From Kingdonia uniflora (Eukaryota > Streptophyta > Magnoliopsida > Ranunculales > Circaeasteraceae), in the NCBI GenBank assembly GCA_014058105.1, contig JACGCM010000685.1, forward strand, positions 744,001-808,000: a stretch of 64,000 nt of DNA, given 5' to 3'. The notes under the pieces are model-generated. The model saw nothing but the letters and a program-made list of their open reading frames with translations. It searched no databases and was not told the origin of the DNA. A program made the position numbers and the translations under genes. The stretch's first letter is position 1; the number at the start of each line of letters is the position of its first letter. Positions 1 through 12,109 of this stretch are shown here, one piece after another.

Positions 1-173
1 TCTCTCTCCCCTCTGTTTTGAAGAACGACGATTATCACTGTCTCTCTAGTAGCGTTCTGATCGCAACCTAAGCTTCCATAATTTTTTTTTAGTTTTTTGG
101 ATCCAGTCGTGATATGCGATAGATGCTGATCTGAATATCAGATTTATTTGGTTATTTGAGGTAATCGATCGCG

Positions 174-1150
174 ATGGCTATCGGTGACGAGTCGAGTTCG
201 AGTTCGATCATTTTTTCGATTGGAACGAGTGAAAATGTCTAGTCCTTCAACTCTATTCATGATAATTCAAATCTGAAGATTACCTCACAACTATTAGATG
301 GCTTGAATTATGTTCGATGGGCACAGTCCATGAAATTGTTTGTTGGTGGCCGTGGAAAGATAGGGTTTCTTCTTGGCACATAAAAAGAACCTGCAGAATC
401 TGATCCGAAGTATGCAAAGTGGTTCTCGGATGATTCGATGGTGAGAACTTGGTTGATCAATTCTATGCAGTCGACGATCTCCACTGGATACTTATTCACA
501 AACAATGCACATCTGATTTGGGAATCACTTCGTAAGGTATATTATCAGCGAGAGAATAATACTAGGATCTTTCAACTTTCTAATGAGATTGAGAATTTTA
601 AATAGGGTACTCAAACTTTGGTGATGTATTATGCGAGACTTCGATCGAGTTGGGAAGAATTATCTCATTATGATAGCTTCATCGAGTGGCCAGCTAGCGC
701 ACCAAGTGAAAATATTCCTATTCCACCTACGGCAGCAAAGATTTATGCAAAGATTTTGGAGAAGACTCGGGTGTTTTAGTTTCTTGTGGGGCTCAATCCC
801 GACTTTGAGTATGCACGAGTTAATCTACTTGACAGGACTCCTTTCCCAACTCTTGAAGAGGCACACGCATATTGTCTTTCCGATCAGAGTCGTCGGTCAC
901 ATATGCCTCCTATCTCTGGGATCCCTTCAGAGACTTCTGCTATGGCTGTTCGTTATGCTTATCCGGCACCACCGTCAGTTCCTTCACAAACTTCACATAC
1001 ATCATCACTTAGCCTTTCTCCGTTACCAACGGCTTCCGGTAACTCTTGCCCCTCGAGAAAGAAGTGATTATTGTGGTAAGTGGGGACATCTAAAGACAAC
1101 TTGTCATGTTTTGCACGGTCGTCTTGCTGGTTATCAACCTCGCCCATCTT
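174..1150 (+). pseudogene. Copia gag (capsid/nucleocapsid) remnant
   Basis: The likely gag start is the ATG at 174, which opens with a serine-rich stretch and meets a stop at 240. From about 300 the frame reads as a plant Copia gag (UBN2/retrotran_gag type), with a LNYVRWAQSMK-like start and a later WEELSHYDSF-like block. In-frame stops occur near 380 and 603. The frame shifts near 1,060, after which a zinc knuckle, C-G-K-W-G-H-L-K-T-T-C, lies at about 1,070-1,105 with its first cysteine replaced by tyrosine. Gag would package the element's RNA in virus-like particles; this copy cannot encode a full product. Confidence 0.8.
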
Positions 1151-1251
1151 AGTCCTCAACACACTTATCTGCTGACTCTAATGTGCCAGATTCTTCGGCC
1201 TTTAGTGTTCTCCCTCAGGATGAAATTAACAGGTTCTGACAACTTCTCTCT

Positions 1252-4200
1252 ATGTCTTTCACACCGGTAGCTTCTCATGCAGGTAACTTCGCATCTGTAA
1301 ATAGTGTTTTTGCATCTCCAACTTCGCCTTGGATTGTTGACTCGAGTGCAACCGATAATATGACTGGTATGCCTTTTCTTTTCCGGTCTTATGTTTCTAG
1401 TTCATGGCGACGGACTGTTCGTCTTGCCAATGGAACTGAGACTCCTATTGCAGGGAAGGGTTGTATCACGATTACAGGTTCCCTTTATTTACCTGATGTC
1501 TTTCATGTTTCTCAGTTGGATACTAATCTTCTTTCTGTTAGTAAAATTACCAGAAATAAAAACTACATTATAACCTTCTTTCCTGATTATGTTATTTTTC
1601 AGGATCTGGTGTCACGGAAGATGATTGGCAGTGGACGTAAAGAGGGTGGTCTTTATTTTCTGGATGGACATTTCTCTTCTATTTCTCCTCAAGCTCTCCA
1701 GTTAAAATCTATGTCTAGTAGTAAAAATATAAAACGGGTGCTACGTTGGCATTACCGCTTAGGTCATATTTCTTTTGAGTATCTACGTTATTTGTTTCCG
1801 TCTTTCTTTTCTAAAGTATCCATGTCTGACTTGTCTTGTGAGACGTGTGAACTAGCTAAACATCGTTGTAGCATGTATCCGTTGAGTATTAATAAAACTT
1901 TTTGTTTTGATATTGTGCATTCGGATGTTTGGGGTCCTACCCCTGTTACCTCTAGTTTAGGATTTTGTTACTTTTTGTTGTTCATTGACGATTTTTCGAG
2001 GTGTACTTGGGTTTATTTGATGAAATCCAAATATGAGGTCTCCTCTATTTTCTAGACATTCACCGCAATGGTTCGTACTTAGTTTGGGAAAACTATTAAA
2101 GTTTTTCATTCCAATCAAGGTGGGGAATTTATGTCCCAAGGTCTTCACAAATTCTGCAATGTCAATGACATTGAGCATCAAACCTCTAATACGAAAACTC
2201 TGCAGCAAAATGGTAAATCGGAAAGGAAAAATTATCATATTCTTGATCTTGCTCGTGCTATATCAATTGGCATGAATGTCTCATCGCATTTTTGGTCTGA
2301 CGTTGTTCTTACGGCGGTGTTTCTTATCAACCGGTCTCCGTCTCGAGTTATTGGTTTTTGTACCCCGTATTCTATTCTTTATCCCGATCGTTCCGTTTTT
2401 CAGATTCTACCTTGTATTTTTGGGTGTGTATGTTTCGTTCAAGTCACTGGGTCAGCCTCTAAACTAGATCCTCGTGCCTTGAAATGTGTATTCTTGGGTT
2501 ACTCTCATGCTCAGAAGGGTTATAAGTGCTTCCATCCCTCATCCTGTCGATATTTTACCTCTATAGACGTTACTTTCTTTGAACATGTTCCGTTCTTTAC
2601 GAGCGGTTTTCTCTCTCAGGGGGAGTGTTTTCCAGTTCGTCCTCTTCCTTTAGAAGATTTATCTTCTCCTCCTTCAGATCTACTTCCTTTGAGTGTTTCG
2701 TGTGAGTCTGTAATCCCACATTTAGTTTCACTTTCAGTTTCACGTCCTTTACAGGTTTATACTCGACGACATCCAGGACGCCAGCCTCCTACACCAGACT
2801 GCCAAGCATCCTTTGTGGCTCCATGTCTGCTACCTGCCATCGATTCACCTTTATAAGGTATTAAGCCTTCTCCTACCGCTTTTATACCAGTTACTACTGA
2901 TGATGATTCACCTGTTTCTCATAGTGATGATGATAGACCGATTGCTATTCGGAAAGAGAAGCGTAATGCAGAGAAGCCTGATAGATATTTAGATACAACA
3001 GTTTATTCTATCGTTGATTATACTTCAGATCATCGTTTATCTCCTACTTATAGAGCTTTTTTAGCTTCTCTCTCTTTGGTTGATATACCATGTACAGTGG
3101 CAGATGCATTAGCCAACCTCATTGGAAGGCTGCGATGTTGGAAGAATTACATGCATTGGAGATCAATAATACCTGGTCATTGGTTACCCTCCCGATTGGA
3201 CGTACATCAGTCGGATGCAAATGGGTATTTACGGTTAAAGAAAATCCAGATGGAACGGCAAGCAGGTACAAAGCTCGGTTAGTTGCCAAGGGGTATGCAC
3301 AAATACATGGTGTTGATTATCAGGAGACGCTTGCTCCTATGGCCAAGATGAATACTATTCGAGTCATCTTTTTTATTGCTGCGTCAAAATCTTGGCTCCT
3401 TTTCCAGATGGATGTGAAGAATGCCTTTCTGAATGGAATATTGCAGGAAGAGGTTTATATGTCTCCACCTCCAGGTTTTCGTCCCGCTTCTGCTTCTGGC
3501 TTGGTATGTAAGCAAAAAAAGTTCATCTATGGGCTTAAACAGTCTCCTCGTACTTAGGCCGATACATTTGGTACCGCTATGATTGACTTTGGTTATGTTC
3601 CGAGTAGTGCTGACCATACTTTGTTTCTTCGACATTCTGGTTGGAAGATTGTTGCATTGCTTGTCTATGTTGACGATATTATTATTACAGGAGATGATAT
3701 TCAGGGTATCAGTGACCTGAAATCTTACCTCTGTACCCGCTTTCAGGTGAAGGATCTCGGTCCTTTACGTTATTTCCTTGGGATTGAAGTTGCTCGTTCT
3801 AGTTCCGGTATTTTCATCTCTCAGAGAAAGTACATTCTTGATCTTCTCTCTGCTTCAGGATAGCTTGCGTGTCGTCCTGCTACACCTCTAGAACTGAATC
3901 ATCGCCTGGCAAACTTTGAGGGGGAGTTATTGGGGGACATTGGGCAGTATCAGCGGCTTCTTGGGAAGTTCCTATATCTTTCTCTTACCCGTCCTGATAT
4001 TGCATATGCGGTTGGAGTTCTTAGTCAATTTATGCACAAGCCGCGTCATCCCCATCTCCAGGCAGCTATTCGTGTTCTTCGGTATCTCAAGGAGCGTCCT
4101 GGCCGTGGCGTTTTATTTCGAGATCATGGTTATTCTCAAGTCAAGGTTTGGACTGATGTTGACTATGCAGGTTCATTATCCGATCGTCGCTCCACTTCTG

Positions 4201-4617
4201 GGTATTGTACCACTATTGGTGGTAATTTGGTTACGTAGCGGAGTAAGAAACAAGATGTTATTTCCAGGTCCGGTGTAAGAATCCGAGTACAGGGCCATGG
4301 CTCAAGGTGTTTGTGAGTTAATATGGCTTAAGCGTCTTCTACAAGAGCTTCAGATATCGGTCTCTCTTCCTATGACGCTCTATTGTGACAACAAATATGC
4401 TATTAGCATTTTGGCTAATCCGATGCAACATGATCGTACCAGGCACATTGAGGTTAATCGGTACTTTCTGCATGAGAAGCTTAAATCTAGATAGATTCAG
4501 ACTCTCTATGTTTCCACTTCGCAGCAGCTTACAGATTTTCTCACGAAGGCTGTTAGTAGCAAATTATTATTAGATGTTTTGTCCAAGCTGGGCATGTGTG
4601 ATATTCATGCTCCAGCT
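1252..4617 (+). pseudogene. Copia pol remnant: protease, integrase, reverse transcriptase, RNase H
   Basis: Domains run in Copia order. Protease: WIVDSSATDNMTG at about 1,330, where the usual catalytic D-S-G reads D-S-S. Integrase: GAG-pre-integrase HYRLGHIS at about 1,750, C-E-T-C zinc residues at about 1,840, then HSDVWGP. A frameshift follows near 2,050, and the second catalytic Asp region reads HSNQGGEF (Asp to Asn). The third acidic site, QQNGKSERKN, is retained at about 2,203. Reverse transcriptase: RYKARLVAKGYAQ at about 3,265 and the catalytic YVDD at about 3,667. RNase H: WTDVDYAGSLSDRRSTSGYC at about 4,150. Stops break the frame near 2,855, 3,557, 3,862, 4,236 and 4,276. Two catalytic substitutions plus the stops make it non-functional. 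Confidence 0.9.
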
Positions 4618-4627
4618 TGAGGGGGAG

Positions 4628-4776
4628 TATTAGCAAGGCTATTTTATGTTATTTTAGTCTCACATTGGTTATTCATAGAAGTAGTTTACTATCTCTCTCC
4701 TATATATAGAGAGTATGATGTAACCTAAATATTCAATTCAATAATAATATTTTTTTCTCTCTAATCTATTTCTACA
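4628..4776 (+). repeat. 3' LTR of the Copia element (about 149 bp)
   Basis: It begins TATTAGCAAG immediately after the polypurine tract and ends TTCTACA. The beginning and end match the LTR at 35,665-35,809 (TATTAGCAAG...TCCTACA), which fixes both boundaries. A TATATATAGAGAG promoter-like stretch lies at about 4,700. The usual TG start is TA in both copies. Confidence 0.8.
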
Positions 4777-5169
4777 GAAACCCCTACCAAAACAACCCAA
4801 TACCAACCTCAAATCATCTCAACCCATCAAAACTCTAATATCATTCACACATCATCATAACCCAAAAACCTATTGTTTTATAATACCCATGTTGATATTA
4901 CCCTTAACGACCACAATGATCTAGGCAACCCTCACCAATCCATCTTTTTTGCCTCTTCTCCAAACCACTAACATGAAATTATACATCACCACACTCCACA
5001 AAAGACCAATAACCACCAAAACTACCCACCTGGTTACTAATCCCAACAAAAAATCCATGATTATGAATTATTTATGAATGATATGGCTCTTGTCAATAGC
5101 GTACGTGGACGACCTCCCGATTCATATATTCACGATCCATATCATACACCTCATCAAGCACAACCCCAT

Positions 5170-6148
5170 TAATTTGAGTACAAGATGAATGTCAATCTTC
5201 TGGCCTTTATGGTCATCTTCATGTCGAAGATTTTCTTGATTGGCTTTCTACGGTGGAGATTTTTTTTTGTTGCATGCATATTTCAGAGGAAAAGAAAACT
5301 TCGCTCTTAGCATTCAAGCTCAAGGGTAGTGCTAACGCTTAGTGGGATAGTATTGTCGAGGCTCGCCTTAAAGATGGAAAATTACCTATTCGTGATTGGG
5401 CGCAAATGAAGAAATATCTACGACGTCGTTTCCTACCTTCTAACTACGAAGTAATTCTTTATGACCAACTTCAAACTTTAAAACAAGGTACCCGCCCCGT
5501 TGCCGAATATCTTGAAGTTTTTTACCGTTTATCGGCGCGTAATGGTATAAGCGAGAATAAGGTCAAGCAACTTGGTCGTTTCGTTGGAGGTTTACGTTTT
5601 GAGATTCAAGACAAGATGTCGATATCGCATATCCTTTCTATGGATATCGCTATTGAGTTAGCTCAACTAGTGGAACAATTTCTTGATAAAGCCAAACAAT
5701 TTTCCAATAATGGGCGATCACAAAACCGAGGGTATTCATCATCCTCATCTCCTCAAACTAACCATTTTACACCAACACATCCTCTATAAATACCCCTTCA
5801 TCCAACTTAAACAATTCTCCACAAACCCATAACTCTACCACAAACATCTGTTTTCCGCAACCCCACAATTGGCCTCCTAACCAATACCAAAATAACCGAC
5901 CCTCCGGCCCTAAACCTATGCTTGAACACCCCACCGACCCTTATGCCCGCCCTAAACAAAATTATTGCTATCGTTATAACCAACATGGTCATGCATCCAA
6001 TATTTGCCCATCTCGAGACAATGCAAACCTTCCAGTTAATTTAACACATCATGATGAGGAGGTCACCATTGATGGTGAGGTTCATGAGCATCCATCCGTT
6101 TTGGCTCTTTGTGATCCGATTTTATTTGAGTCGTCGTCGGATATTTAT
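5170..6148 (+). pseudogene. Gypsy gag remnant
   Basis: A Retrotrans_gag-like region is readable in pieces from about 5,180 (MNVNL... with frameshifts) and as an open stretch at 5,406-5,789 containing YLRRRFLPSNYEVILYDQL and the downstream R-P-V-A-E-Y motif. A nucleocapsid zinc knuckle at about 5,965-6,010 reads C-Y-R-Y-N-Q-H-G-H-A-S-N-I-C, so the second cysteine of CX2CX4HX4C is tyrosine (one TGT to TAT change). Gag normally coats the element RNA. Confidence 0.8.
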
Positions 6149-6239
6149 TGAAGTTCCTAATGGATGCGACGAAGAAGATGAACGATGTTGTGTTTTTCGT
6201 AAACTTCTCTTTAGATAACAAGGAGATGCATCACAATGC

Positions 6240-9200
6240 AGCAACATATTTCGCTCCCAATGTTTGAATAATGGTAAACTCGCCAAATTTATTATTGATG
6301 GTGGTTCGAGCGAAAATATTATTTATAAATCGATGGTTCCAAAGCTTGGTTTAGCTCTTAGTTTGCATCCGGATCCTTATTCTATTTATTAGATCAAGGA
6401 TACTTGTGTTTCTAAGGTTTCACATCAATGTCGGGTTCCTACTATTGGTAAATATAGTGAGGAGATTTTGTGTGATGTCGCTGACATGGATGTTTGTCAT
6501 ATTCTTCTTGGACGACCTTGGTTGTTTGATTTAGATGTTGATAGTAATATGCATACATTTACAAAAGGTGGTCTCAAGTATATGTTTACTCCTATGAAGC
6601 CCAAAGCACCTCCGACCGCGAAAACACTTTTATTGTTTTCTGATGATGTGGAGAAAGATGTTCAAGAGGCTGAAACTATTTTTGCTCTTGTTTATAAAGG
6701 TGATGTCTCCAATCCTAATGACATGCCTCAAGAAGTTAAAACTCTTTTACATGAATTTTCTAGCATTTTTCCTCCCGAGTTTTTGGATCCTTTACCTCCT
6801 ATGAGGGATATTCAACATTACATCGAACTTGTTCCGGGTGCAAGCTTGCCAAACTTACCACATTACTGTATGCCATCAAAAGACCATGCGATTGTACAAG
6901 AGCAAGTACAAGACCTACTTTCTAAAGGCCTTATTCGTCCATAATGAGCCCGTATGTGGTTCCGGCACTCCTAGTCCCAAGGAAAGATGGTTTTTGGCGC
7001 ATGTGTGTTGATAGTCGAGTTATTAACAAGCACGGTACGTTATCGTTTTTCGATTCGTCGCTTTGATGATATGTTGAATATTCTCTTTAATTCAAAAATC
7101 TTCTCTAAATTGATCTCAAAAGCGGTTATCACCAAATTCGAATCCGTCCCGGAGATGAATGGAAAACGGCTTTCAAAACTAAAAAATGATTATATGAATG
7201 GCTTGTTATGTCATTTGGTTTGTTTAATGCTCCTAGTACATTTATAAGGCTCATAAATGAGGTTTTAAAGTCTTTCTTGAACAAGTTTGTCGTCATTTAT
7301 TTCGATGATATTCTCATTTAGCAAAGATGAGAAGGAGCATTTTTACCATATTCGGCAAGTATTTCAAGCACTCCAAGGTAACTCTCTCCAAATTCAACTC
7401 AAAAAGTGTACATTTATGCAAGCTAAACTTATTTTCTTGGAATTTATCGTTTTCGTCGATGGTATTTATGTTGACGAAGACAAAGACAGCAGTGGCCTAC
7501 TCCGAAAACTATTTTTGATGTTCGATCTTTTCATGGCTTGGTACCCTTTTATCGTCGTTTTGTACGAAAATTTTCTACTATAGCGGCTCTTCTTACCGAT
7601 TATTTAAAACAATCTCGCCTTACTTGGAGTCCCAAAGCCGAACAAAGTTTCACCCTACTTAAAAAAAAATTATCTTCGACACCGGTTCTTGTTATACCCG
7701 ATTTTACTCAATTATTTGAGGAGGATTATGATGGCTCCGCCCGTGGTATAGGTGCCGTTTTATCTCAAGAGGAAGACTAATTGCGTATTATAGTGAAAAG
7801 TTATGTGAAGCCCGCCGTACTTGGACTACTTATGAGTTGGAATTTTATTCGGTTGTGCAAGCTCTTAAGCATTGAAAACATTGTTTGCTTCAAAAGGAAT
7901 TTCTATTATATACCGATCATGAAGCCCTTAAGTACATCCAAAATAATATCAACATTAATCGAATACATGCTCGTTGGATCGCCGAGATTCAATAATTTAA
8001 TTATTCTATCAAGCACAAACTAGGGAAGCAAAATAAAGTTTTTGATGCCTTGAGTCGACGTGTATCCCTCCTTGTTACCGTTCGTACATCTATCGTTGCT
8101 TTTGATTATCTTAAAGAACTCTATGTGGATGATGCGGATTTTTTGGAGATGTGGGAAAATGCAACAATAATCAAGGAAGTACGGTCGACTTTCTTCTTCA
8201 TGATGGTTTTCTTTTTGATGGTACTCGTTTTTGTATTCCCCAAGGTTCTTTACGAGAATACGTTATTAAAGAGCTACATGGAGGAGGTCTTGGTGGACAT
8301 GTAGGTCGTGATAAAACAATTGATTTGGTAAAAGAATGATATTTTTGGCATTTTTTAAAGAAAGATGTTGTGGACTTCGTTCACAAATGTTTTGTATGCC
8401 AACAAGCCAAATGTCATACTCAAAATACAAGCCTCTACACCCCTCTTCCAGCTCCCGACTCACCTTGGACCGATATTTCTATGGATTTTGTATTAGGACT
8501 CCTTCGGACTCAAAGAGGAGTTAATTCAATTTTTGTGGTAGTCGATCGCTACTCAAAGATGGCATACTTCATCCCTTGCAAAACAACTCATGATGCGGTT
8601 CAAATCGCAAATTTATTCTTCCGATCGCGATAGTAAATTTTAAAGCTATTTTTGGCAAACTCTTTGGCGACGTTTGGATACATCTTTAAAGTTTAGTAGC
8701 ACCGCTCACCCGCAAACCGATGGTCAAATGGAAGTAGTTCATCGCACTTTGGGAAATTTACTTCGTGCTTTATCTGATGCAAAACCAAGGCAATGGGATT
8801 TATGTATTTCTCATGCGAAGTTCGCCTATAATGCTTTCACGAGTAGAACTACCGGTTTTTCTCCTTTTCGGATTGTTTATTCCATGGTTCCTAAGCACCC
8901 CATCGATCTAGTGAATCTTCTTAAAGTTCCGGGTTTGAATTCATTGTCTAATGATTTCTTCGATCAAGTTGCCGAAATTCATGAGATGGCTACAAAAAAT
9001 ATTGAAGCTTCAAACGCCAAGTACAAAGCTTTGGCCGATGCACATTGGCGTGTTTAAACTTTTGAAGTTGGTGATCTTGTCGTAGCCTATTTGAGAAAGG
9101 AACGTTTTCCGGTTGGCACTTACAATAAATTGAAGATGAAAAAGATCGGGCTATGTGAAGTGCTTAAGAAGATTAACGATAATGCATACGTCATCTCCTT

Positions 9201-9348
9201 ACCCAAAGGTTACAACATCTCGTCTACGTTCAATGTGGCGGACATTTCTCCTTATTATGGTGACACGCATGATTCCCTTCCTTTTGAGAACTCGTGGGCG
9301 AGTTCTTTTCCACAACAGGAGCATGATGTAGGACCTTTAAATGATTAA
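6240..9348 (+). pseudogene. Gypsy pol remnant: protease, RT, RNase H, integrase
   Basis: Protease-like IIDGGSSENI lies at about 6,290 and HILLGRPW at about 6,485. Reverse transcriptase gives a degraded [10 protein letters not shown] block at about 7,000 and the catalytic IYFDDILI at about 7,295, followed by a stop. RNase H-like sequence (DGSARGIGAVLSQEE) is at about 7,725. The integrase HHCC region, ending C-F-V-C-Q-Q-A-K-C, is at about 8,385; [12 protein letters not shown] is at about 8,545 and HPQTDGQMEVVHRTLG at about 8,708. The C-terminal block ending FNVADISPYYGD is at about 9,240. At least ten stops or frame changes interrupt it. Confidence 0.9.
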
Positions 9349-9460
9349 GCCCAAAGGCTTGGATGATTTTAATCTCATCCCTCTCGTAGAGTGTTTTAAA
9401 GTCCTACAATAAATCAAAGTATTTACAACTATGGGGGACTATCATACTTCTAAATTCATT

Positions 9461-9655
9461 AGGTTTTATTTTCTTTCTAGATTAAGCTTAGGTCTAAATA
9501 ATAGGATCCTTCTAATATGGGAATCCTCTACCTCTATTATAAATACGCATGTAATAGTTGAGAGATGCATTCAATCAAGATTAATAAAATTTATCTCTTT
9601 ATTATTTGTTCCTTGCAATCTCTTTTATTTTCTCGATTCAAATCGCTCCGCTACA
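9461..9655 (+). repeat. Probable 3' LTR of the Gypsy element
   Basis: It lies about 25 bp after a G-rich tract and contains TATTATAAATACGC (TATA-like) at about 9,535. No partner LTR is in the window, so the boundaries are estimates; the downstream edge is obscured by rearranged repeats. Confidence 0.4.
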
Positions 9656-9906
9656 TGTTCTCTATTACCTAGGCCGGCATTTTCCAATTTGATCTTGAAT
9701 GATGGGAGAGTGTCCCAAAATTAATAATCAGTCATACCTAGGCCGGCATGTTCTCTATTACCTAGGCCGGCATTTTCCTTGCAATCTCTTTTATTTAACT
9801 ATATAACATGTTAATCCTATTTATAAATAAGTTTAGTATGGTACTAATGAAATTAATAATCAGTCATACCAAAAAAAATATGAAGATGGGAGAGTGTCCC
9901 AAAATT
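9611..9906. repeat. Cluster of shuffled short direct repeats
   Basis: Four short blocks each occur at least twice in a different order. CCTTGCAATCTCTTTTATTT is at 9,611 and 9,777. A 32-bp block containing CCTAGGCCGGCATTTTCC is at 9,654 and 9,747, with part again at 9,737. GATGGGAGAGTGTCCCAAAA is at 9,701 and 9,885. ATTAATAATCAGTCATACC is at 9,720 and 9,852. The copies are essentially identical, so the event is recent relative to the decayed element next to it. Confidence 0.85.
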
Positions 9907-10214
9907 TTGTACCACATATGACGTGAAAACATCTTATTTGCAGTATAAAATGATAAGATGATTCAATGAAATTAATAATTGGTTATAGAATAAACTGAGA
10001 GTTAGGCTCTGGGGATTATCTATACCGTATACAACAGAAAATGCAGTTAGAACAATGTTTAGATTCTTTGAATCCCGCAGTAATTTGACCTTATTCAAGA
10101 TTATTTTTCAAGTTTGAGATTCTGAGGGTTATCTTCCAGTTGATTTCTGTGCTACGCATTCAGAAAGATATTACAAAAAAACATATTACAATATTTGACT
10201 ACTCGACTTTAAGC

Positions 10215-11446
10215 TCAAATGAAAGGGATTGCAGGAAGTTGCTAGTCTGTGAAAATGGTGCTAAATCCCTTACATTTGGTTTGGCAAGGTCAGCAAAGTT
10301 CATGTTAGGGAGATAAATAGGGGTACGATCTTGGTGCCGAAGTATGATTATAATGTTGTATAGTAACTTTATTTATTTATATTATTATCAATATTCCATT
10401 TGAAAGTTAATATTGCTATTACAGGGTAAAGCAATTAATGTGATTAAGTTCAATGCAAGGGGATTGAAGATGTTGACTGGAGAGCTGACCATTGAAGCAT
10501 CCTTCAAGATTGTTTCCAGATCAGTATAGAACACAACTATACACTTGAACTTTACTCCTGCAAAAAAGTAGCGAGTTTCACCCATTTAGTTACGTGCTCA
10601 TTTTATCTTGTTACCATCTATTTTTATGCAGAGGGTTGATATTACCTACGAGAATTCGACCATTACTCCCGATCAGGTACTTGAAAGTTCTTAGTCCAAA
10701 GAAAATTCCTAGACCTCTTTAGAGAGATAGACAGACACATCTTGTTTTTTCAGCGTATAATGTCAATGATGGGTTTATTGAGAGTTTGTATGATAGGCTC
10801 TCTTACGAGGGATCGACACACAAACGTCTTATCCTTTTGTTTTATAATGTCATTGAGATATCATAATGGTTTTAGTGGTGTTACCTTGTAACAGTCTAAA
10901 AATGATAGGAGTGAGATGTTTGTGTTTTGATCCCTCCCATCAACGCTGTATCTTTCTGACATACATTTTTTTTGGAAGGCATCTTTCTGACGTACATTAT
11001 CATTAAGATACACATCTCGAGGTTATTATGTGTTTTTCGGTGTCACTCTATGAAATATAAGGAAGAGATATTCGTATTTTGACCTCCCTATATAGGTGAG
11101 ACTTCTTCTTAGTCTAGAAGTATTTCGATAAGTTCTATTATAGGGGTTCTTTTTTTATAATTATTTTGTGTTAGTAAGACTTATTACTATGACCCACAGT
11201 TGCTGAATGTGTTCCAAAAGAACTACGAACTTCTTCTTGGCATTTTCAATCCCGAAGGCTCATTGGAAATATCGTATCCTATATGGTTTTTTGTTTGTTA
11301 GTTATTTTTTCAGTGTTCTTGGGCAAAACAATTGTGTCCTTTGATTTTTAACTCTCAGATATGTTGATGAAACAATGAGAACTGGGAGAGACGATAAAGG
11401 AAACATGTTCATACTCGAAAGACCGAAGCAGAACCAAGGCCTTTGA
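10215..11446 (+). pseudogene. 3' part of a fibrillin/plastid-lipid-associated (PAP)-like gene
   Basis: Five exon-like blocks join in frame across GT...AG borders: about 10,215-10,322, 10,425-10,523, 10,632-10,676, 11,200-11,273 and 11,359-11,446. The joined end reads ...[17 protein letters not shown]..., [32 protein letters not shown] and YVDETMRTGRDDKGNMFILE before a TGA. The pattern Y-x-D-x-x-x-R-x-x-R-D-x-K-G-N-x-F is what I associate with the C-terminus of plastid fibrillins (PAP family), proteins of thylakoids and plastoglobules; that assignment is from memory and is tentative. The first block has an in-frame TAA at 10,314, and no 5' exons were found upstream, where retroelement sequence begins. 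It is probably a gene truncated by the Gypsy insertion, unless the 5' exons lie beyond the elements. Confidence 0.5.
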
Positions 11447-12109
11447 TTTTTCTTAAACAGATCACTTGTTAAACAAAATTGTAAAAAAAAATACTATAGA
11501 TTCAATTCAACAGGGAAGTAAAACAGTAAGTTTTCGTTTTTTCTTGAAAGTTTTTGCTTCTCTAGTTATGAAATCCTCTGTATATTTATAGCCTTTGGCG
11601 TTCTACAGTTCTAATATACTTGTCATACATAATTATGCAGCAGAATTTTAGCATATCTTGTGTGCTAGTATGTATTATTATGCAGTAAAATTTAAGTCTA
11701 TCTGGAGCGCTAACGTGAATATTGTATGCAAAACTAATTATCGCTTTCTGTAGCTTCGAGTCTTATGGATTTTATGCTTCAATTGAGTTCATATGTATTC
11801 TCAGGGTCTCAGGAAGTATTTAATACATCCCAAGGGTAAGAATCCTTCTCGATGAAACATACCATCTAAAGTTTCTTTTGAAGTTTCCTTATCAAAGAAA
11901 ACAGTCACGCCAACCTAATGGCATCTACAAGTCCGGTCAGGGTCTCTTCCTAAACCGAGTTTCCTCATCAAAAGAAATAAAAAAAATTGAAACTACAGTA
12001 GAGTATACAACTTAATGATTGTCTAAAATATTACGGACGTCGGAATACAGTATAAAGATATCTAAGCATGTGATTAATCTGGGAGATCAAGGACTTCCTA
12101 CTTATATAT
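11447..12109. other. Non-coding interval, nothing recognised
   Basis: AT-rich sequence downstream of the fibrillin-like stop. It probably includes that gene's 3' UTR. No ORF, repeat or RNA gene was recognised. Confidence 0.5.

Larger units (their letters stand above)
1..4776 (+). mobile_element. Decayed Ty1/Copia LTR retrotransposon, 5' LTR outside the window
   Basis: A Copia-order polyprotein (gag, zinc knuckle, protease, integrase, reverse transcriptase, RNase H) is readable on the plus strand in several frames, followed by a polypurine tract (GAGGGGGAG at about 4619) and a short LTR. The window opens inside the element, so the 5' LTR and primer site are not visible. Many in-frame TAG/TAA/TGA codons sit where CAG, CAA, TGG or CGA would be expected, the pattern left by C-to-T decay of methylated DNA. 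It cannot be autonomous. The base after the LTR is gag-like sequence of a Gypsy element, so this copy is probably nested in that element. A truncated relative with a matching LTR lies at 35,042-35,809. Confidence 0.9.
4777..9655 (+). mobile_element. Decayed Ty3/Gypsy LTR retrotransposon (5' part missing)
   Basis: Gag, zinc knuckle, aspartic protease, reverse transcriptase, RNase H and integrase follow in Gypsy order (integrase last). The 5' LTR and the start of gag are absent: sequence directly after the Copia LTR already looks like the Pro/Asn-rich start of gag, so the Copia element has probably inserted here and the rest lies outside the window. The 3' end carries a short purine-rich tract (ATGGGGGAC at about 9,431) and LTR-like sequence. 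Numerous stops and frameshifts mean it is dead. No chromodomain was recognised after integrase. Confidence 0.85.
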
